Notes: generated by a model from the letters alone, not told the origin. 64,000 nt of DNA from Deinococcus murrayi DSM 11303 (GCF_000482805.1 NZ_AXWT01000001.1:201452-265451), one strand, 5' to 3'. Counted from the first letter of the stretch, positions 13,656 through 24,503 are shown. Numbers and translations: made by a program.

Positions 13656-14237
13656 ATGACGACTCCCCCTTCCCCTCCCGCGCCCGGCGCGCCCCAGAGC
13701 CGGGGCGTCACCCTGGTCATCACCGAACTCGTGCGGCCCGCGCGGGTCGCGGAATACGAGGCTTGGGCGCGGGAACTGCATGGGCGGCTGGGGCAGCAGC
13801 CCGGCTTTTTGGGCCTGCACGTGCTGCGGGGCGAAAGCGGCGGCCTGCCGGAATACGTGACACTGGTGCGCTTTGCCACGCCGGGGGCGCTCGCGGCGTG
13901 GCGGGAGTCTGCGGCGTACCGCGCGGCCCTGGCCCGGCTGCCGGAGTTCACGGCGGGCGAGGTCGAGTACCGCGAGTCTGAAGGGCTGGAGGCCTGGTTT
14001 GACCGACCGGCCCGCCCCACGCCTGCCCCGCCCCTGTGGAAGAACGTGCTGGTGGGCTTCGTGGGGGTGTATCCCCTCATCCTGCTGTTTACCTGGCTCT
14101 CGCGCCCGCTAACCCAGGGCTGGCCGTGGTGGGCGGCGATTTTGCCGTCGGCCTTTCTGGCGACCCTCTTTCTGAACTGGCCGGTGCTGCCCCTGCTCTC
14201 GCGGCTGCTGCGCGGGTGGCTGTATCCCCAGCGGTAA
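13656..14237 (+). CDS. ABM-domain protein with C-terminal membrane anchor
   Basis: A 193-residue protein. Residues about 15-115 match the antibiotic-biosynthesis-monooxygenase (ABM) ferredoxin-like fold, with EAWARELHGRLGQQPGF followed by paired beta strands and RFATPGALAAWRESAAY. Two hydrophobic helices follow (VLVGFVGVYPLILLFTWL and AAILPSAFLATLFLN), so the domain is membrane-tethered. ABM proteins act on quinones, heme or polyketides, and the substrate here is unknown. A TACAGT -10 box (13641-13646) lies 9 nt before the ATG and no Shine-Dalgarno site is seen. Confidence 0.75.
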   Translation: MTTPPSPPAPGAPQSRGVTLVITELVRPARVAEYEAWARELHGRLGQQPGFLGLHVLRGESGGLPEYVTLVRFATPGALAAWRESAAYRAALARLPEFTAGEVEYRESEGLEAWFDRPARPTPAPPLWKNVLVGFVGVYPLILLFTWLSRPLTQGWPWWAAILPSAFLATLFLNWPVLPLLSRLLRGWLYPQR

Positions 14238-14279
14238 AGAGCCAGAACGCCTGCGAACAGAGAGCAGAGAGCAGAGAAT

Positions 14280-14306
14280 GAGGCCCCAGCGTGGTGCCGG
14301 GGCCTC
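14280..14306. terminator. Bidirectional terminator hairpin
   Basis: GAGGCCCC (14280-14287) pairs perfectly with GGGGCCTC (14299-14306), with an 11-nt loop, between the convergent ABM-domain gene and ftsW. No strong T run follows. Confidence 0.65.
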
Positions 14307-14321
14307 GCTGCGTTCCCCCGG

Positions 14322-15430
<1,109 letters not shown>

Positions 15431-15434
<4 letters not shown>

Positions 15435-16759
15435 GCGCGGGCCTCCGCAGCGGCGCTCGCCAGTTCGCGGGCGGCCCGCGCAAAGCTCTGGCCGCGCTCG
15501 CGGTAGTCGCGGAAGCGGTCAAAGCTGGTGCCCACGGGGGCGAGCAGCACCGTGCCCGCCCCACCCGGCCCCCCCAGCGCCGCGAGGCCCGCCGCCGCCG
15601 CTGCCCGCATCTGCTCGTCGCCCGTCTCGCCGCGGACGGGTTCAAAGGGGAGGCCCAGCCCGCGGGCCAGCGCCTCGCCGTCCTCGCCAAAAGCGATGAC
15701 GCGGGTGACTCTTCCCCGCGCGGCCTCCCGCAGCGGCGCGAGGTCGGCGCCCTTGTCGCGCCCGCCCACCAGCCAGGCGATGGGCGGCACCGAGCGCTCC
15801 AGCGCGGCCTGCACCGCGAGCGTGCGGGTGGCGATAGAGTCGTCCACAAAGCGCACCTCCCCGATGCGGGCGACCGTCTCGAAGCGTCCGGCGACGGGCC
15901 GGGCAGACCGCAGCGACCCCGCCAGCGCGGATACGTCGACCGGGCGGCCCAGCCGCAACAGCAGCGCCTCGGCGGCGAGGAGGGCGGCGGCGGCGTTGGC
16001 GGGGTGCACGCCCTCCGGCAGCTCGGCGGCGGGCAGCACCTCCTGCCCCCCTGCGAGGCGCAGCTGCCCCGGCGTAAAGGACCGCACCTGCGCCCGCGTG
16101 GGCACGTCCAGCCCCGCCGGGAGGACGAGCACGTCCTCCCCCGTCTGGCCCGCCGTGATGTTGCGCTTGGCGGCGTGGTAGGCCTCCACCGTGCGGTGGC
16201 GGTCGAGGTGGTCTACCCCCAGGTTGGTGATCACCGCGACGGGCAGGCGCAGGCCGGGCACCCGCTCCAGTTGGAAGCTTGACAGTTCGGCCACCGCAAC
16301 TTCAGCGTCGTCCACCACGTCGAGGAGGGGTGGGTCGATGTTGCCGCCCTCGCGGGCCTTGAGGCCCTGACCGCGCAGCAGTTCGGCCACCAGCACCGTC
16401 GTGCCGCCCTTGCCCGCCGTCCCCGTGACCCCCACCAGCGGCAGCGCGGGGCGAGCACGGGCCGCCAGCACAACCTCCCCAATGACTTCCGCCCCCCGCC
16501 CCCGCAGCGCGAGGAGGTCCGGGTGGTCGATGGGCACCCCCGGCGCGGCGACCACCGTGTCGTAGGTGCCCGCCAAGTCCCCCCGCGGAAAGCCCAGTTC
16601 CCGCATCAGGACCTCGTCTTCCCCGCTGGGCCGGGCGTCGTGCCACTCGGCCCGCCTGCCCTCGCGGGCCAGAAAGCGGGCCACGCCGCGCCCGCTGCGG
16701 CCCAGCCCATACATCAGGATTCGTTCGCCCACACCCGTTTGTTCCCCGCGCTCCGTCAC
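15431..16759 (-). CDS. murD: UDP-N-acetylmuramoyl-L-alanine:D-glutamate ligase
   Basis: Adds D-Glu to UDP-MurNAc-L-Ala in the cytoplasm during peptidoglycan precursor synthesis. The product has 442 residues, with an N-terminal Rossmann-like domain (GLGRSGRGVARFL), an ATP-binding loop GTAGKGGTT and the ligase C-domain (FVDDSIATR). The GTG at 16759 is chosen because TATGTT (16766-16771) lies 6 nt upstream, a leaderless arrangement. The longer frame starting at 16780 would include that promoter. It is coupled to ftsW by a 4-nt overlap. Confidence 0.93.
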
Positions 16760-16807
16760 GCGCTCAACATAGGACAGCAAGGGGGGAGCAGGGGTGAATG
16801 CGCCCGC

Positions 16808-18211
16808 TCAGCGCAGGGCGGGCAGGGCGTCTTCCTCCGGCTGGGGCACGGCGGGCGGGGTGACCGGGAGGCCCGCCTCCTCCCCCGCCCAGGCCATGAA
16901 CGCCGCGAGGCCCCGGCGGAACATGGGCGGGCGCTTCTCGCGCTTGCCGAGTTTGCGAACCTTGCCATTCGGCCCCGGCGGCGGCGCGGGCAGTTCCGGC
17001 ACGAGCGCCCAGTTCACGTTCATGGGCTGAAAGCCCTGGGGGTTCGCCGAAGCGAGGTAGCGGGTCAGGCCGCCCAGCATGGACTCGGCGGGCGGCGTGA
17101 GGGGCGCGAGGCCCAGGGCGAGCCGCGCCGCGTTCGTGCCCGCCAGCCACCCGGTCGCGGCGGATTCGAGGTAGCCCTCGGTGCCCGCGAGCACGCCCGC
17201 GACGAACTTCTGCCGGTCGGCGCGGAGCTGCAGGGTCGAGTCCAGCACCTCCGGGGCGTTGAGGTAGGTGTTGCGGTGCATCACCCCGTAGCGAACAATC
17301 TCGGCGTTCTCCAGACCCGGAATGAGCTGGACCACCGCCTTCTGGTCGCCCCACTTCAGGCCGGTCTGGAAGCCCACCAGCGACCACATCCGGCCCTCCC
17401 GGTCCTCCTGCCGCAGTTGGGCGACCGCATAGGGCCAGCGCCCGGTGCGGGGGTCGTCGAGGCCCTTGGGCGACATGGGGCCGAAGCGCGGCGTGTCCAC
17501 CCCCCGGCGGGCGATTTCCTCGATGGGCATGCAGCCCTCGAAGAACTCCAGCCCCTCCCAATCGTGGGGGGTATGGGCGCGGGCCTGCTCCAGCGCCGCA
17601 AAAAAGCGCAGGTACTCTTCTTTCGTGAAGGGGCAGTTGAGGTAATCCGCGCTCTGGCCGTAGCGTCCGGCCCGCCAAGCCACGTCGAGGTTGATGCTCT
17701 CATAGGCAATCACGGGCGCAGCGGCGTCATAGAAGCTGAGTCTCTCGCTGCCGGTCAGACGCATCAGGTCAGCGGCGAGGGCGTCCGAGGTCAGCGGCCC
17801 AGTCGCGATGACGGCGATGCCCTCCGGCACGGCCCCCACCTCGCCGGGCACGACCTCGATGAGGGGATGCTCGCGCACGGCCCCGGTCACGCGGGCGCTG
17901 AACTCGTCGCGGTCGACGGCGAGGGCATTGCCCGCCGGAACGCGGCTCGCGTCGGCGGCGGTCACGATGGCCCCGCCCACCGAGCGCAGCTCGGCTTGCA
18001 AGAGGCCCTTGGCCTGCATCTCCCCCTCGCCGCCCAGCGACGTGGAGCAGACGAGTTCGGCGAAGTTGCCGGTGCGGTGCGCGGGGGTCATCTTGACCGG
18101 GCGCATTTCAAAGAGGCGCACCCGCACGCCGAGCCGGGCCGCCGCGAGCGCCGCCTCGGACCCCGCGAGGCCCGCGCCGACAACGGTGATGGTGGGGGAA
18201 GAAGCGGTCAT
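16808..18211 (-). CDS. trmFO: Methylenetetrahydrofolate-tRNA-(uracil-5-)-methyltransferase TrmFO
   Basis: A folate/FAD-dependent enzyme making 5-methyluridine at position 54 of tRNA. The 467-residue product has the N-terminal FAD-binding GAGLAGSEAALAAARLG, the FELVCS-like active-site region (FAELVCSTSLGGEGEMQAKG), the GID-type SADYLNCPFTKEEY block and a C-terminal GGLTRYLAS segment. The TACACT -10 box (18220-18225) lies 8 nt before the ATG with no ribosome-binding site. It points toward murD but has its own promoter. Confidence 0.95.
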   Translation of the reverse strand: MTASSPTITVVGAGLAGSEAALAAARLGVRVRLFEMRPVKMTPAHRTGNFAELVCSTSLGGEGEMQAKGLLQAELRSVGGAIVTAADASRVPAGNALAVDRDEFSARVTGAVREHPLIEVVPGEVGAVPEGIAVIATGPLTSDALAADLMRLTGSERLSFYDAAAPVIAYESINLDVAWRAGRYGQSADYLNCPFTKEEYLRFFAALEQARAHTPHDWEGLEFFEGCMPIEEIARRGVDTPRFGPMSPKGLDDPRTGRWPYAVAQLRQEDREGRMWSLVGFQTGLKWGDQKAVVQLIPGLENAEIVRYGVMHRNTYLNAPEVLDSTLQLRADRQKFVAGVLAGTEGYLESAATGWLAGTNAARLALGLAPLTPPAESMLGGLTRYLASANPQGFQPMNVNWALVPELPAPPPGPNGKVRKLGKREKRPPMFRRGLAAFMAWAGEEAGLPVTPPAVPQPEEDALPALR

Positions 18212-18268
18212 CGGGGGGCAGTGTAGGGGACGGGGGGAAGGGGGAAAGTGGGGAGAACGGCCCCCGCT

Positions 18269-19087
18269 TCAGCGCTCTGGCGTGCCCCCCAGCGCCGCCT
18301 TGACCCGCGAAAGGGCCTCGTAGAGCAGGGTCCGCAGCGCCGCGAGACGGTCGTGGGGGGAGGGCAGCGTCAGGTCGAACTCGACCTCCCCGGCGGGCAC
18401 ACTGACCGCCTCCACCCCACCCGCCGCAACGAGCCGGGTGGCCCGGCGGGAATGGCTCGGCGAGGTCACGACGAGGACCCGCCGCCACCCCCGCTCGCGG
18501 GCGAGGTCGCGGATGCGGGCGGCCTCGTCGCGGGTGGTGGTCACCCGGCGCAGGGTGAGGACCTCCGGGCCACCCTGCGGGTAGAGGGCGCGAATCTGGG
18601 CACGCTGGAGGTCACTCAGGCGCGGGCAGCTCGCCGGGCCGAGGAGGTCCGATTGCTCGGAGACGGTGAGCTGGGGGGCGTACCCCGCCCGCCACAGCTC
18701 CAGCCCCCGCACCAGGCGCGCGAGGCTGTGGGGGTCCAGGGTGCCCGTGCCGCACTGCACCCCCGACCCCAGCACCACGATGGCGTCGGCGCGGACGGGG
18801 GGCTGCGAGAGCGTGAGCGCCGCGAGGGGAGCGCGGAGCACCGGGGTCAGCAGACACGCGGCAAAGACGGCGGCCAGCACCCCCGCTCCCCCCCGCAACA
18901 CCCGCCGTGACGGGGCAAAAGCGCCCGCCACCCCGCCCCCCAGCAAGAGCAGCAGCAGCAGCGGGACCGTCCCCCGAAGCTCGCCCAGGTAGGCGGCAAG
19001 GACCGCCAGGGCCGCGCCGATGGCCGCCCCCTCCAGCACCCCCCGCCCACGCTCGGCCCGCAGCGGAGAAAAGACGTCACCCGGCAT
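18269..19087 (-). CDS. DUF218 (YdcF/ElyC/SanA-like) membrane-anchored protein
   Basis: A 272-residue protein with three to four N-terminal membrane helices followed by a DUF218 domain. The domain has ADAIVVLGSGVQ, TTTRDEAARIRDLARERG and VVTSPSHSRRATRL, the pattern of the YdcF/ElyC/SanA family linked to envelope and peptidoglycan maintenance. Catalysis is unproven for the family. Its start codon lies at one end of the perfect palindrome at 19085-19129, with TAGCTT as the -10 box 6 nt upstream. Confidence 0.82.
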   Translation of the reverse strand: MPGDVFSPLRAERGRGVLEGAAIGAALAVLAAYLGELRGTVPLLLLLLLGGGVAGAFAPSRRVLRGGAGVLAAVFAACLLTPVLRAPLAALTLSQPPVRADAIVVLGSGVQCGTGTLDPHSLARLVRGLELWRAGYAPQLTVSEQSDLLGPASCPRLSDLQRAQIRALYPQGGPEVLTLRRVTTTRDEAARIRDLARERGWRRVLVVTSPSHSRRATRLVAAGGVEAVSVPAGEVEFDLTLPSPHDRLAALRTLLYEALSRVKAALGGTPER

Positions 19088-19129
19088 GGGGAGAAGCTAG
19101 CAGTTCCCACCTGCTAGCTTCTCCCCATG
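19085..19129. promoter_or_regulatory. Perfectly palindromic divergent leaderless promoter
   Basis: The 19-base arm CATGGGGAGAAGCTAGCAG (19085-19103) is the exact reverse complement of 19111-19129, with a 7-nt centre (TTCCCAC). Each arm ends in a start codon and contains TAGCTT (19094-19099 on minus, 19115-19120 on plus) 6 nt before it. The palindrome thus supplies both divergent start codons, both -10 boxes and the whole intergenic space. Confidence 0.85.
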
Positions 19130-19741
19130 TCCCGTAGGTCCCCCCTCCTGGTCGTGATCGCATTGGCCGCTGCCCTGCTCGTGGCGCTCGCGCTGGCCTT
19201 GACCTCGCGCTCCGGCACCCCCGCCGAGGGCAGCCCGGAAGTGCGCTTCGTGCGCGAGATGACCCAGCACCACGCGCAGGCGGTGGACATGGCGACCCGG
19301 CTGCGCGAGCGCACCCAGGACCGCACCCTGCGCTCGCTGACTCTTGACATCCTGCTCTCGCAGCAAGAACAGATTGGCCAGATGCGCGGCTGGCTGACCC
19401 TTTGGGGTCTTCCGTGGGGCGGCCAGGGCATGAGCGCCGAGCACGCCCGCAGGATGGGGATGGCAACCCCACAGGAGCTGAACGCGTTGGACACCCTGCC
19501 CCTGCGCGACGCTGAGGCCCACTTTCTGCGGCTGATGATTCGCCACCACCAGGGCGCCCTGAGCATGGTCGAGCCTGCCCTCGGCAGCGGGATTCGCCCG
19601 GAGGTCCGCACCCTCGCCCGGCAGATTCAGGCCACCCAGGGTGGCGAGATTCGCCTGATGGAAGACCTGCTGCGCCGGCGCGGGGAGGACCTGCCGCCCC
19701 CACCTGAAGCGGCGGGGGGCGGGGCACACGAGGGACACTGA
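19127..19741 (+). CDS. DUF305 domain-containing exported protein
   Basis: A 204-residue protein with an N-terminal signal anchor (LLVVIALAAALLVALALAL). The DUF305 four-helix domain carries the paired His-rich motifs MTQHHAQAVDMA and MIRHHQGALSM, each about 100 residues apart, typical of this ferritin-like extracytoplasmic family often found near copper or metal genes. A His/Gly-rich end follows. It is transcribed leaderless from the palindromic promoter shared with the DUF218 gene. No function is established. Confidence 0.85.
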   Translation: MSRRSPLLVVIALAAALLVALALALTSRSGTPAEGSPEVRFVREMTQHHAQAVDMATRLRERTQDRTLRSLTLDILLSQQEQIGQMRGWLTLWGLPWGGQGMSAEHARRMGMATPQELNALDTLPLRDAEAHFLRLMIRHHQGALSMVEPALGSGIRPEVRTLARQIQATQGGEIRLMEDLLRRRGEDLPPPPEAAGGGAHEGH

Positions 19742-19801
19742 GGGTCAAATCAGGCGCGGGAAAGCTCCTCGGTGCCCGCCCGTCTCGTCTTGGCCTGCTG
19801 C

Positions 19802-20110
19802 CTATTCGTCGTCCCAGTCCAGCTCCAACATCCGTCCCTCGCGGCGTTCCTTGCGGCGGGCCTGCTTGCCGGGCTTCTTCTTCGGGCGGGGGGGCAGTTG
19901 CAGCTCGTAGGTGCGAGTGGGGTCGCAGGGGGCTGTCTGCTCGCCCAGGCGCTCGCCGGGGTCGGCGGTGCGGAGGTTGCCCGCCGGGTGCAGGTGCCGC
20001 CCCGCACAGTAGGGGCACTCGCCCACCACCCAGAACATCAGCCGGGTACCGGGCAGGTCCCGCAGCGTCACGTAGGCGGGCCGGGGGCCGTGGCGGTCGC
20101 GTTTGCCCAT
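19802..20110 (-). CDS. Hypothetical small zinc-ribbon-like protein
   Basis: A 102-residue basic protein. CPYCAGRHLHPAGN holds a CxxC...H group that could bind zinc, with another Cys further on. The C-terminus is Lys/Arg-rich and ends in an acidic LELDWDDE. No family is recognised. The TAGCCT -10 box (20119-20124) lies 8 nt before the ATG, with no ribosome-binding site. Confidence 0.6.
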   Translation of the reverse strand: MGKRDRHGPRPAYVTLRDLPGTRLMFWVVGECPYCAGRHLHPAGNLRTADPGERLGEQTAPCDPTRTYELQLPPRPKKKPGKQARRKERREGRMLELDWDDE

Positions 20111-20159
20111 AGGGGAAAAGGCTAGTGGAGGCGGGAGCGGGGGATTGTGGGGCAGGGTG

Positions 20160-20238
20160 GTCAGCCGCCAGCCGTCAGCTCTAAGAGGATGCGCCTCCTT
20201 GCTGAAAGCTGGCGGCTGACCGCTGGTAGCTGGCGGCT
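20160..20238. repeat. Dispersed inverted-repeat element
   Basis: GTCAGCCGCCAGC (20160-20172) is the perfect reverse complement of 20208-20220, and further GCTGG units reach 20238, two bases from the stop codon of the acetyltransferase gene. It belongs to the same family as 24504-24525, 36315-36336, 42830-42934, 50489-50573 and 59926-59970. Confidence 0.75.
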
Positions 20239-20240
20239 CC

Positions 20241-21104
20241 CTACGCCTCCCCCTCCGTGTCGTCGCGCAGGTACGTCACCACCGAGCGGCAGTGGGTCAG
20301 GCCCGCGTGGGCGTAGAGGGCGCGGGCGGGGCGGGCGTGGTCGTGGGCACGGGCGCGGAGGGTCCGCAGTTCGGGATGGGCGGCGGCTTCGGCGGCGGCC
20401 AGCGCCAGCAGCACCCGGCCTAGGCGCTGGCCGCGCTCGGCGGGATGAACGGCGAGGTAGGTCAGGTCGGCCCGCGCCTCGGCAGCGTTCAGCTCCAGCT
20501 CGGCAAAGCCCACGGGCTGCCCCTGGCGGGTCAGGGCCACGAGACGCACGTCATCGCGGGCGAAATGGGCCTGCAACTCGGCGTCGGTCCAGTCGAGGCG
20601 CTCGGCCCAGGCGTCCTCGGCGGCGCGGTACAGGGCGCGGTAGGCGGCGGGCGCGAGGTGGTCGGTCACCGCGTAGCCCTCCGGCACGCGGGCGTGGCGA
20701 GCGAGGTCCGCCACCCGCGCCGCGTAGAAGTCGGTGGTGTGCATGGGCGTAAAGCCGCAGGTCTCCAGCGCCTCCCGCGCCGCGAGATTGTCGCGGGCGG
20801 CAAAGGCATAGACGGGCAGCCCCTCGGCCCGCTCAAGCGCCCGCGCCACCAGCCCAGGCAAGTCGCCCTCTCCCAGCGGCCCCTCCAGCACCAGCCCGTC
20901 ACGGAAAGGCGCCAGGCCACAGTAGGCCTGCACCGCCCCGTCGAGGCCTTCGGCCACCAGGCACACCCGGTCCTCGCACTCGCTGCGCAGCTCGTGCTCG
21001 TCGCGGGCGTCGGGAGCGAAGACCTCGCGCTCCGGCGCGTCGTCCATCCAGCTCAGCAGGGCCAGCACGTCGGGGGCATCGGTCGCTTGCAGGGGGCGAA
21101 TCAT
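20241..21104 (-). CDS. Tandem GNAT-family N-acetyltransferase
   Basis: A 287-residue protein with two GNAT-like halves. The C-terminal half (about 150-285) has a good acetyl-CoA loop region (LAVHPAERGQRLGRVLLALA) and the terminal RALYAHAGL pattern. The N-terminal half (1-140) is a degenerate copy ending AAREALETCGF. The substrate is unknown. GGAGGT lies 6 nt before ATG 21104. A dispersed repeat follows the TAG stop after two bases. Confidence 0.8.
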   Translation of the reverse strand: MIRPLQATDAPDVLALLSWMDDAPEREVFAPDARDEHELRSECEDRVCLVAEGLDGAVQAYCGLAPFRDGLVLEGPLGEGDLPGLVARALERAEGLPVYAFAARDNLAAREALETCGFTPMHTTDFYAARVADLARHARVPEGYAVTDHLAPAAYRALYRAAEDAWAERLDWTDAELQAHFARDDVRLVALTRQGQPVGFAELELNAAEARADLTYLAVHPAERGQRLGRVLLALAAAEAAAHPELRTLRARAHDHARPARALYAHAGLTHCRSVVTYLRDDTEGEA

Positions 21105-21220
21105 GGCTAGACCTCCGGGAGGGCAGGGGGGGCGCAGACCTTGAGCTTAGAAATCAGCCTAGAAAGGGGCGGTGCTCACGTCTGCCCGCCCCCTCACCCC
21201 GCGCCCCAGCCCCCACGTGC

Positions 21221-21366
21221 TATCCTGCGGCTATGCCCTGAAGCAGGGTACGACGCCTTCTTCCCCCACCAACACGCACGACGTGTGGACGGGGAGTTTT
21301 TCTTTTTGGGGGCGGCGTGGCCCGGTCACCCCCCCCACTCCGGAAGGCCGACGGGAGGTTATCACC
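21221..21366 (+). promoter_or_regulatory. Promoter and long 5' leader of the DUF4258 gene
   Basis: TATCCT (21221-21226) is the best -10 box. Transcription from about 21233 gives a leader near 130 nt, long for this genome. It contains a T-rich patch (GTTTTTCTTTTTGG, about 21298-21311) and a GGGAGG site 8 nt before the ATG. No known riboswitch is recognised. The remaining 21105-21220 is the GNAT gene's upstream region. Confidence 0.4.
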
Positions 21367-21984
<618 letters not shown>

Positions 21985-22002
21985 GGTCACTCCAAGCGGG
22001 GG

Positions 22003-22034
22003 CGAGCGACCGGGAGGGGTCCCGTCACCGCTCG
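22003..22034 (+). terminator. Terminator-like nested hairpin
   Basis: CGAGCG (22003-22008) pairs with CGCTCG (22029-22034), with an inner CGGGA/TCCCG stem. It is followed by a pyrimidine-rich TCCTCTTTCC after the DUF4258 gene. Confidence 0.55.
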
Positions 22035-22059
22035 TCCTCTTTCCGTCTTACCAAGACCG

Positions 22060-22268
22060 ATGGTGCGGACAGTTTCATAACTCCTCGTGGATTTCCCGCG
22101 CTGGGACGGCACCCACATCCACCCCCCCTTTGCTGCGCAACTCTGCGAGTCCCCAGCCTCTGCAAGCAGCTCCTACGAGTCCCTCACAAGGGGGAAGGGG
22201 GTTTTTACTTCCCAGACACAACTTGTACGGCACACCATTGCAGGAAGATGCAAAAGTGTCCGCACCAT
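22060..22268. mobile_element. Possible MITE or insertion-sequence remnant
   Basis: ATGGTGCGGACA (22060-22071) is repeated inverted at 22257-22268. The arms can be extended imperfectly (GTTTCATAACTCC against CTTTTGCATCTTCC). The roughly 209-bp interior is less GC-rich than the surroundings and has no convincing gene. No clear target-site duplication is visible. It ends 11 bp from the stop codon of the solute-binding protein gene. Confidence 0.45.
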
Positions 22269-22279
22269 TGACCCTGGGG

Positions 22280-23047
22280 TCAGCAGCGCACATCCTGACC
22301 GAAATACTTCTCGCTGAGCTGGGCGTACGTGCCGTCTTGCATCAGTGCCTTAAGTGCTCCGTTGACCGCCAGGCGCAGGTCGCTGTTTCCCTTAGCGAGG
22401 GCGATGCCGACTTGCTCTTGCCAAAGGGTTGCCCCCATGACGAGATTGGCCTTGGAGTAAGTCTTGAGCGCACCCAGCGCCGCGAAACGGTCGGTCACGA
22501 CAGCGTCAACTTTGGCGGTGGCCACCGCCTGAAGGGCTGCCTGGGAACTAGGGTACACTTGCACGTTCTTCGCAAAGGGAAGTTTGCGCAGGAAGCCAAA
22601 GTAGGTGCTGCCCGCCTCGGCCCCCAGGGTTTTGCCCGCGAGCGCTTTGCTGGTCAGCGGTCCGCCCCGGCGGGTCAGAATGACACCACCTGTGCAGTAG
22701 TGGGGGATGCTGAAATCCACCGTCTGGAGCCGCGTACTTGTAATCGCGTGCGAGGCGATGACCACATCAATCTCGCCCGGACGAGCCGCGAGGTCGCGCA
22801 GCAGGCCGTCGAACGGCCGGATAACCCATTCGGCCCGGAGGCCCAACTTGCGAGCGACCGCTTCGCCGAGTTCTACCTCGAACCCGGTGGGCTTGCCGCC
22901 CTGCAAAAAATTGAACGGCTCGAAATCGGCACTCGTCGCCAATTTCAGGACGCCGCTGGTTTTGACTGCGGCCAGAGACCGGGCCTGAGCAACAGGCAAC
23001 AAGGCAGCCAGCAGGGCTGCGGCGATCAGTGCAGGGCGTGGGCGCAT
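22280..23047 (-). CDS. Amino-acid-type ABC transporter substrate-binding protein (orphan)
   Basis: A 255-residue SBP of the polar amino acid family 3 type. It has a Sec signal peptide (about 1-22, ending AQA), then [27 protein letters not shown], the classic start of the family, and later [10 protein letters not shown] and AEAGSTY. It should bind a small amino acid or related solute outside the membrane. No permease or ATPase lies nearby, so its partner must be encoded elsewhere. GGAGG precedes ATG 23047. Codon use and GC are slightly lower than the neighbours. Confidence 0.85.
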   Translation of the reverse strand: MRPRPALIAAALLAALLPVAQARSLAAVKTSGVLKLATSADFEPFNFLQGGKPTGFEVELGEAVARKLGLRAEWVIRPFDGLLRDLAARPGEIDVVIASHAITSTRLQTVDFSIPHYCTGGVILTRRGGPLTSKALAGKTLGAEAGSTYFGFLRKLPFAKNVQVYPSSQAALQAVATAKVDAVVTDRFAALGALKTYSKANLVMGATLWQEQVGIALAKGNSDLRLAVNGALKALMQDGTYAQLSEKYFGQDVRC

Positions 23048-23180
23048 GCAGACCTCCAGGAACAGTGAACAGAAGTGTGGAGTGAGTGTGCACTGGTCGT
23101 CATCACCGCCTTGTCACAGCGTGCGCCGGAGGATAAGCGCGGCCCCACACCCGCCCCTTCTCCCCTGCTACCCTCTCCCC

Positions 23181-24503
23181 GTGACCACCCCCCTTGGCCT
23201 CTCGGACACCATCGCCGCCATCGCCACTGCCCCCGGTCACGCGGGGGTGGGCATCGTGCGGGTGAGTGGCCCCGGTGCGCTGGGGGTGGCCGATGGCCTC
23301 TTCCGGGGGCGGGGGCGGCCCAGCCGCACGCGGGGCGGGCGCTTTCTGTACGGCGAGTTCGTGGGGAAAGGGGGCGAGCGGCTGGACGACGGGCTGTGCT
23401 TGGTGTTCCGGAAGCCGCACTCGTACACGGGCGAGGACGTGGCCGAGTTTCAGACACACGGCAGCCCGGCGGTGCTCGCGGCGCTGCTGGCGCGGGCGCT
23501 CGCGCTGGGGGCGCGTCCCGCCCGTCCCGGCGAGTTCACCCTGCGGGCCTACCTCGCCGGGCGGCTCGACCTCGCGCAGGCTGAGGCGGTGCTGGCCCTT
23601 GTGAATGCGGGCACCGATACGGCGCGGCGGCAGGCGGCGCTGGGGCTGTCGGGGGCGCTGGGCGAGCGGGTAGAGCGCATTGCGGCGGCCCTGACCCGCA
23701 CCCTGGCCGCCATTCAGGCGCTGCTGGACTATCCCGAAGAGGGCGTGCCGGAAGAAGACCGGGACGCGCCCCTCGCCGGGGCCGAGGCCGACCTCGCCGC
23801 CCTGGTCGCCACCGCCCGCGCCGGACAGGTCGCCACGCGGGGGGCGCGGCTCGCCCTGGTGGGGCGGCCCAACGCGGGCAAGAGCAGCCTGCTCAACGCC
23901 CTGCTGGGCTACGAACGCTCCATCGTGACCCCCATGCCCGGCACCACCCGCGACTATCTGGAGGCGCACCTCTCGCTGGCCGGAGTCCCCGTCACCCTGG
24001 TGGACACGGCGGGCATCCGCGAGACGGCGGACGAGGTCGAGGCGGCGGGGGTGCGCCAGGCCCTCAGCCTCGCGCAGGGGGCCGACCTCGTGCTCGCGCT
24101 GGAGGACGGCTCCCGGCCCCGCGAGGCGCTGCCCGTGGACCTCCCGCCGGGGGCGCGGGTCATCCGCGTACGGACGAAGGCCGACCTCCCCGCCGCCTGG
24201 GAGGACGCCGGGGCGCTCGCGGTCAGTGCCGTGACGGGCGTGGGCTTGCCAGAGCTGCGGGAGGCCATCCAGACCGCCCTCCTCGGCGACGCGGCGCGGG
24301 GCGAGGCGTGGCTCACCACCGAGCGCCAGGCCGACGCCGCCCGCCGGGCACTTGAGCACGTCCAGGCCGCCCGCACCCTCCCCGACGACCTCGCCGGGTA
24401 CGAGTTGGAGGAAGCGCTGCGGGCACTCGCCGACCTCACAGGTCGCGACGTGTCGGAGGACGTGGTGGACGCGGTGTTTCGCAACTTCTGCGTGGGGAAG
24501 TAG
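23181..24503 (+). CDS. mnmE: tRNA modification GTPase MnmE (TrmE)
   Basis: With MnmG it installs 5-carboxymethylaminomethyl or related groups at U34 of tRNAs. The 440-residue product has the N-terminal folate-binding domain ([20 protein letters not shown]), helical domain, inserted G domain with [19 protein letters not shown] and DTAGIRE, and the C-terminal FCVGK with the catalytic Cys. The G4 motif is RTKAD rather than NKxD. The GTG start at 23181 lies 6 nt after the TACCCT -10 box (23169-23174), so the transcript is leaderless; longer upstream frames would include the promoter. Confidence 0.96.
   Translation: MTTPLGLSDTIAAIATAPGHAGVGIVRVSGPGALGVADGLFRGRGRPSRTRGGRFLYGEFVGKGGERLDDGLCLVFRKPHSYTGEDVAEFQTHGSPAVLAALLARALALGARPARPGEFTLRAYLAGRLDLAQAEAVLALVNAGTDTARRQAALGLSGALGERVERIAAALTRTLAAIQALLDYPEEGVPEEDRDAPLAGAEADLAALVATARAGQVATRGARLALVGRPNAGKSSLLNALLGYERSIVTPMPGTTRDYLEAHLSLAGVPVTLVDTAGIRETADEVEAAGVRQALSLAQGADLVLALEDGSRPREALPVDLPPGARVIRVRTKADLPAAWEDAGALAVSAVTGVGLPELREAIQTALLGDAARGEAWLTTERQADAARRALEHVQAARTLPDDLAGYELEEALRALADLTGRDVSEDVVDAVFRNFCVGK

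Noticed and set aside
22075..22293. A 72-codon minus-strand frame inside the possible MITE
   Set aside because: It crosses the right inverted repeat into the binding-protein gene, has no promoter or ribosome-binding site and no recognisable motif.
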